A stretch of 64,000 nucleotides of DNA from Mycolicibacterium iranicum (GTDB taxonomy: Bacteria; Actinomycetota; Actinomycetes; Mycobacteriales; Mycobacteriaceae). Both the position numbers and the translations under genes were made by a program. Shown piece after piece: positions 63,544 to 64,000 of this stretch (position 1 is the first letter of the stretch; each line of letters starts with the position of its first letter). The notes beneath the pieces were generated by a model. That model was not told the origin of the DNA. It ran no database searches and was given only the letters and a program-made list of their open reading frames with translations. Where the stretch lies: NCBI RefSeq assembly GCF_014190915.1, contig NZ_JACHVU010000003.1, positions 310,001 to 374,000 on the forward strand, given 5' to 3'.

Positions 63544-64000
63544 CTACCCGGTGTAGGCCATCACGTGCTTGATGCGGGTGTAATCCTCCAGCCCGTACAT
63601 CGACAGGTCCTTTCCGTGGCCGGAGGACTTGAATCCGCCGTGCGGCATCTCGGCGACGAGCGGGATGTGGGTGTTGATCCACACGCACCCGAAATCCAGC
63701 GCGTTGGACACCCGCAGGGCCCGCGACACATCCTTGGTCCACACCGAGGACGCGAGCGCGTACTCGACGCCGTTGGCGTAGCCGATGGCCTGCTCCTCGT
63801 CGGTGAACGACTGCACGGTGATGACCGGGCCGAAGATCTCCTGCTGGATCAGCCGGTCGTCCTGGCGAAGTCCGCCGATGACGGTCGGTTCGACGTAGAA
63901 ACCCTTGTCGCCCTGGCGGTTTCCGCCGACGGCGACGGATGCGTGTGAGGGGATGTCGGAGAAGAACGACAGCACCCGCTCCATCTGGTTGACGTTGTTG
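63544..64000 (-). CDS. Aldehyde dehydrogenase, C-terminal part (partial)
   Basis: The frame is open from TAG at 63544 to the window edge, giving the last ~151 residues. The end shows EIFGPVITVQSFTDEEQAIGYANGVEYALASSVWTKD, FGCVWINTHIPLVAEMPHGGFKSSGHGKDLSMYGLEDYTRIKHV, typical of gamma-aminobutyraldehyde/betaine-aldehyde-type NAD(P) ALDHs (wording like GFKxSGxGKDxSxYGLEDYT). The Cys and Glu of the active site lie outside the window. It oxidises an aldehyde to the acid. Confidence 0.9.
   Translation of the reverse strand, partial: NNVNQMERVLSFFSDIPSHASVAVGGNRQGDKGFYVEPTVIGGLRQDDRLIQQEIFGPVITVQSFTDEEQAIGYANGVEYALASSVWTKDVSRALRVSNALDFGCVWINTHIPLVAEMPHGGFKSSGHGKDLSMYGLEDYTRIKHVMAYTG

Overview
The window is GC-rich actinobacterial chromosome. 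The gene order thrS-HIT-pgsA-patA-pimA-NUDIX-pdxS-tesB-pdxT-yebC-ruvCAB-carboxylic acid reductase matches the conserved block known in Mycobacterium tuberculosis as Rv2614c to Rv2590. The DosR/DosS, Acg and USP genes, the many GTG starts and the 4-bp start/stop overlaps also fit a mycobacterium. The rich catabolic and transport content points to a fast-growing environmental species (Mycolicibacterium type); the species cannot be named from the sequence alone. I saw no rRNA, tRNA, insertion sequence, prophage or CRISPR array.

Region 1 (1-16.4 kb) is a catabolic island. It holds a Rieske oxygenase, an XRE-cupin regulator, a nitrilase-superfamily amidohydrolase and a molybdenum hydroxylase with one FAD subunit, one 2Fe-2S subunit and TWO different molybdopterin large subunits. 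A metal-dependent cyclase/isatin-hydrolase-like enzyme, a CoxG-like protein, a carboxymuconolactone-decarboxylase-like protein, the last 39 codons of a lost phthalate-dioxygenase-type reductase and a nitroreductase follow. Next to it, on the other strand, is a molybdate system (HTH-Mop regulator, ModA, ModB, ModC, small zinc-ribbon protein). Three promoters of the island carry the same palindrome, TTCAA-N5-TTGAA, which I read as the operator of the XRE-cupin protein. The enzyme set fits attack on an N-heteroaromatic or cyclic-amide compound; the substrate is unknown.

Region 2 (16.4-28 kb): an rsbQ-rsbP pair (alpha/beta hydrolase plus PAS-PP2C phosphatase) divergent from an rsbV-like STAS gene, which is an energy-stress sensing module. 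Then a carbohydrate ABC transporter with a DUF4032 protein, a LacI regulator and a divergent GH13 alpha-glucosidase. Two CGTAA-N4-TTACG operators lie between the last two genes.

Region 3 (28-33.5 kb): a DosR (hypoxia/NO) cluster of two Acg-type nitroreductases, a double USP protein, DosR and a divergent DosS-type heme sensor kinase. Candidate DosR boxes are present.

Region 4 (33.7-40.7 kb): a secreted 1,177-residue Pro/Gly/Ala repeat protein with perfect 57-bp tandem repeats, then a GAF-ANTAR regulator, a DUF1990 protein, an aldo/keto reductase, a hotdog thioesterase and a PGPGW membrane protein.

Region 5 (40.8-64 kb): the conserved housekeeping block (threonyl-tRNA synthetase, Ap4A phosphorylase, phosphatidylinositol mannoside synthesis, PLP synthase, Holliday junction resolution with a LexA box). 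It is interspersed with a FadE under a 26-bp palindrome, a TetR/hydrolase pair with twin operators, a diguanylate cyclase, membrane proteins, a carboxylic acid reductase, a P450-like fragment gene and the 3' part of an aldehyde dehydrogenase gene.
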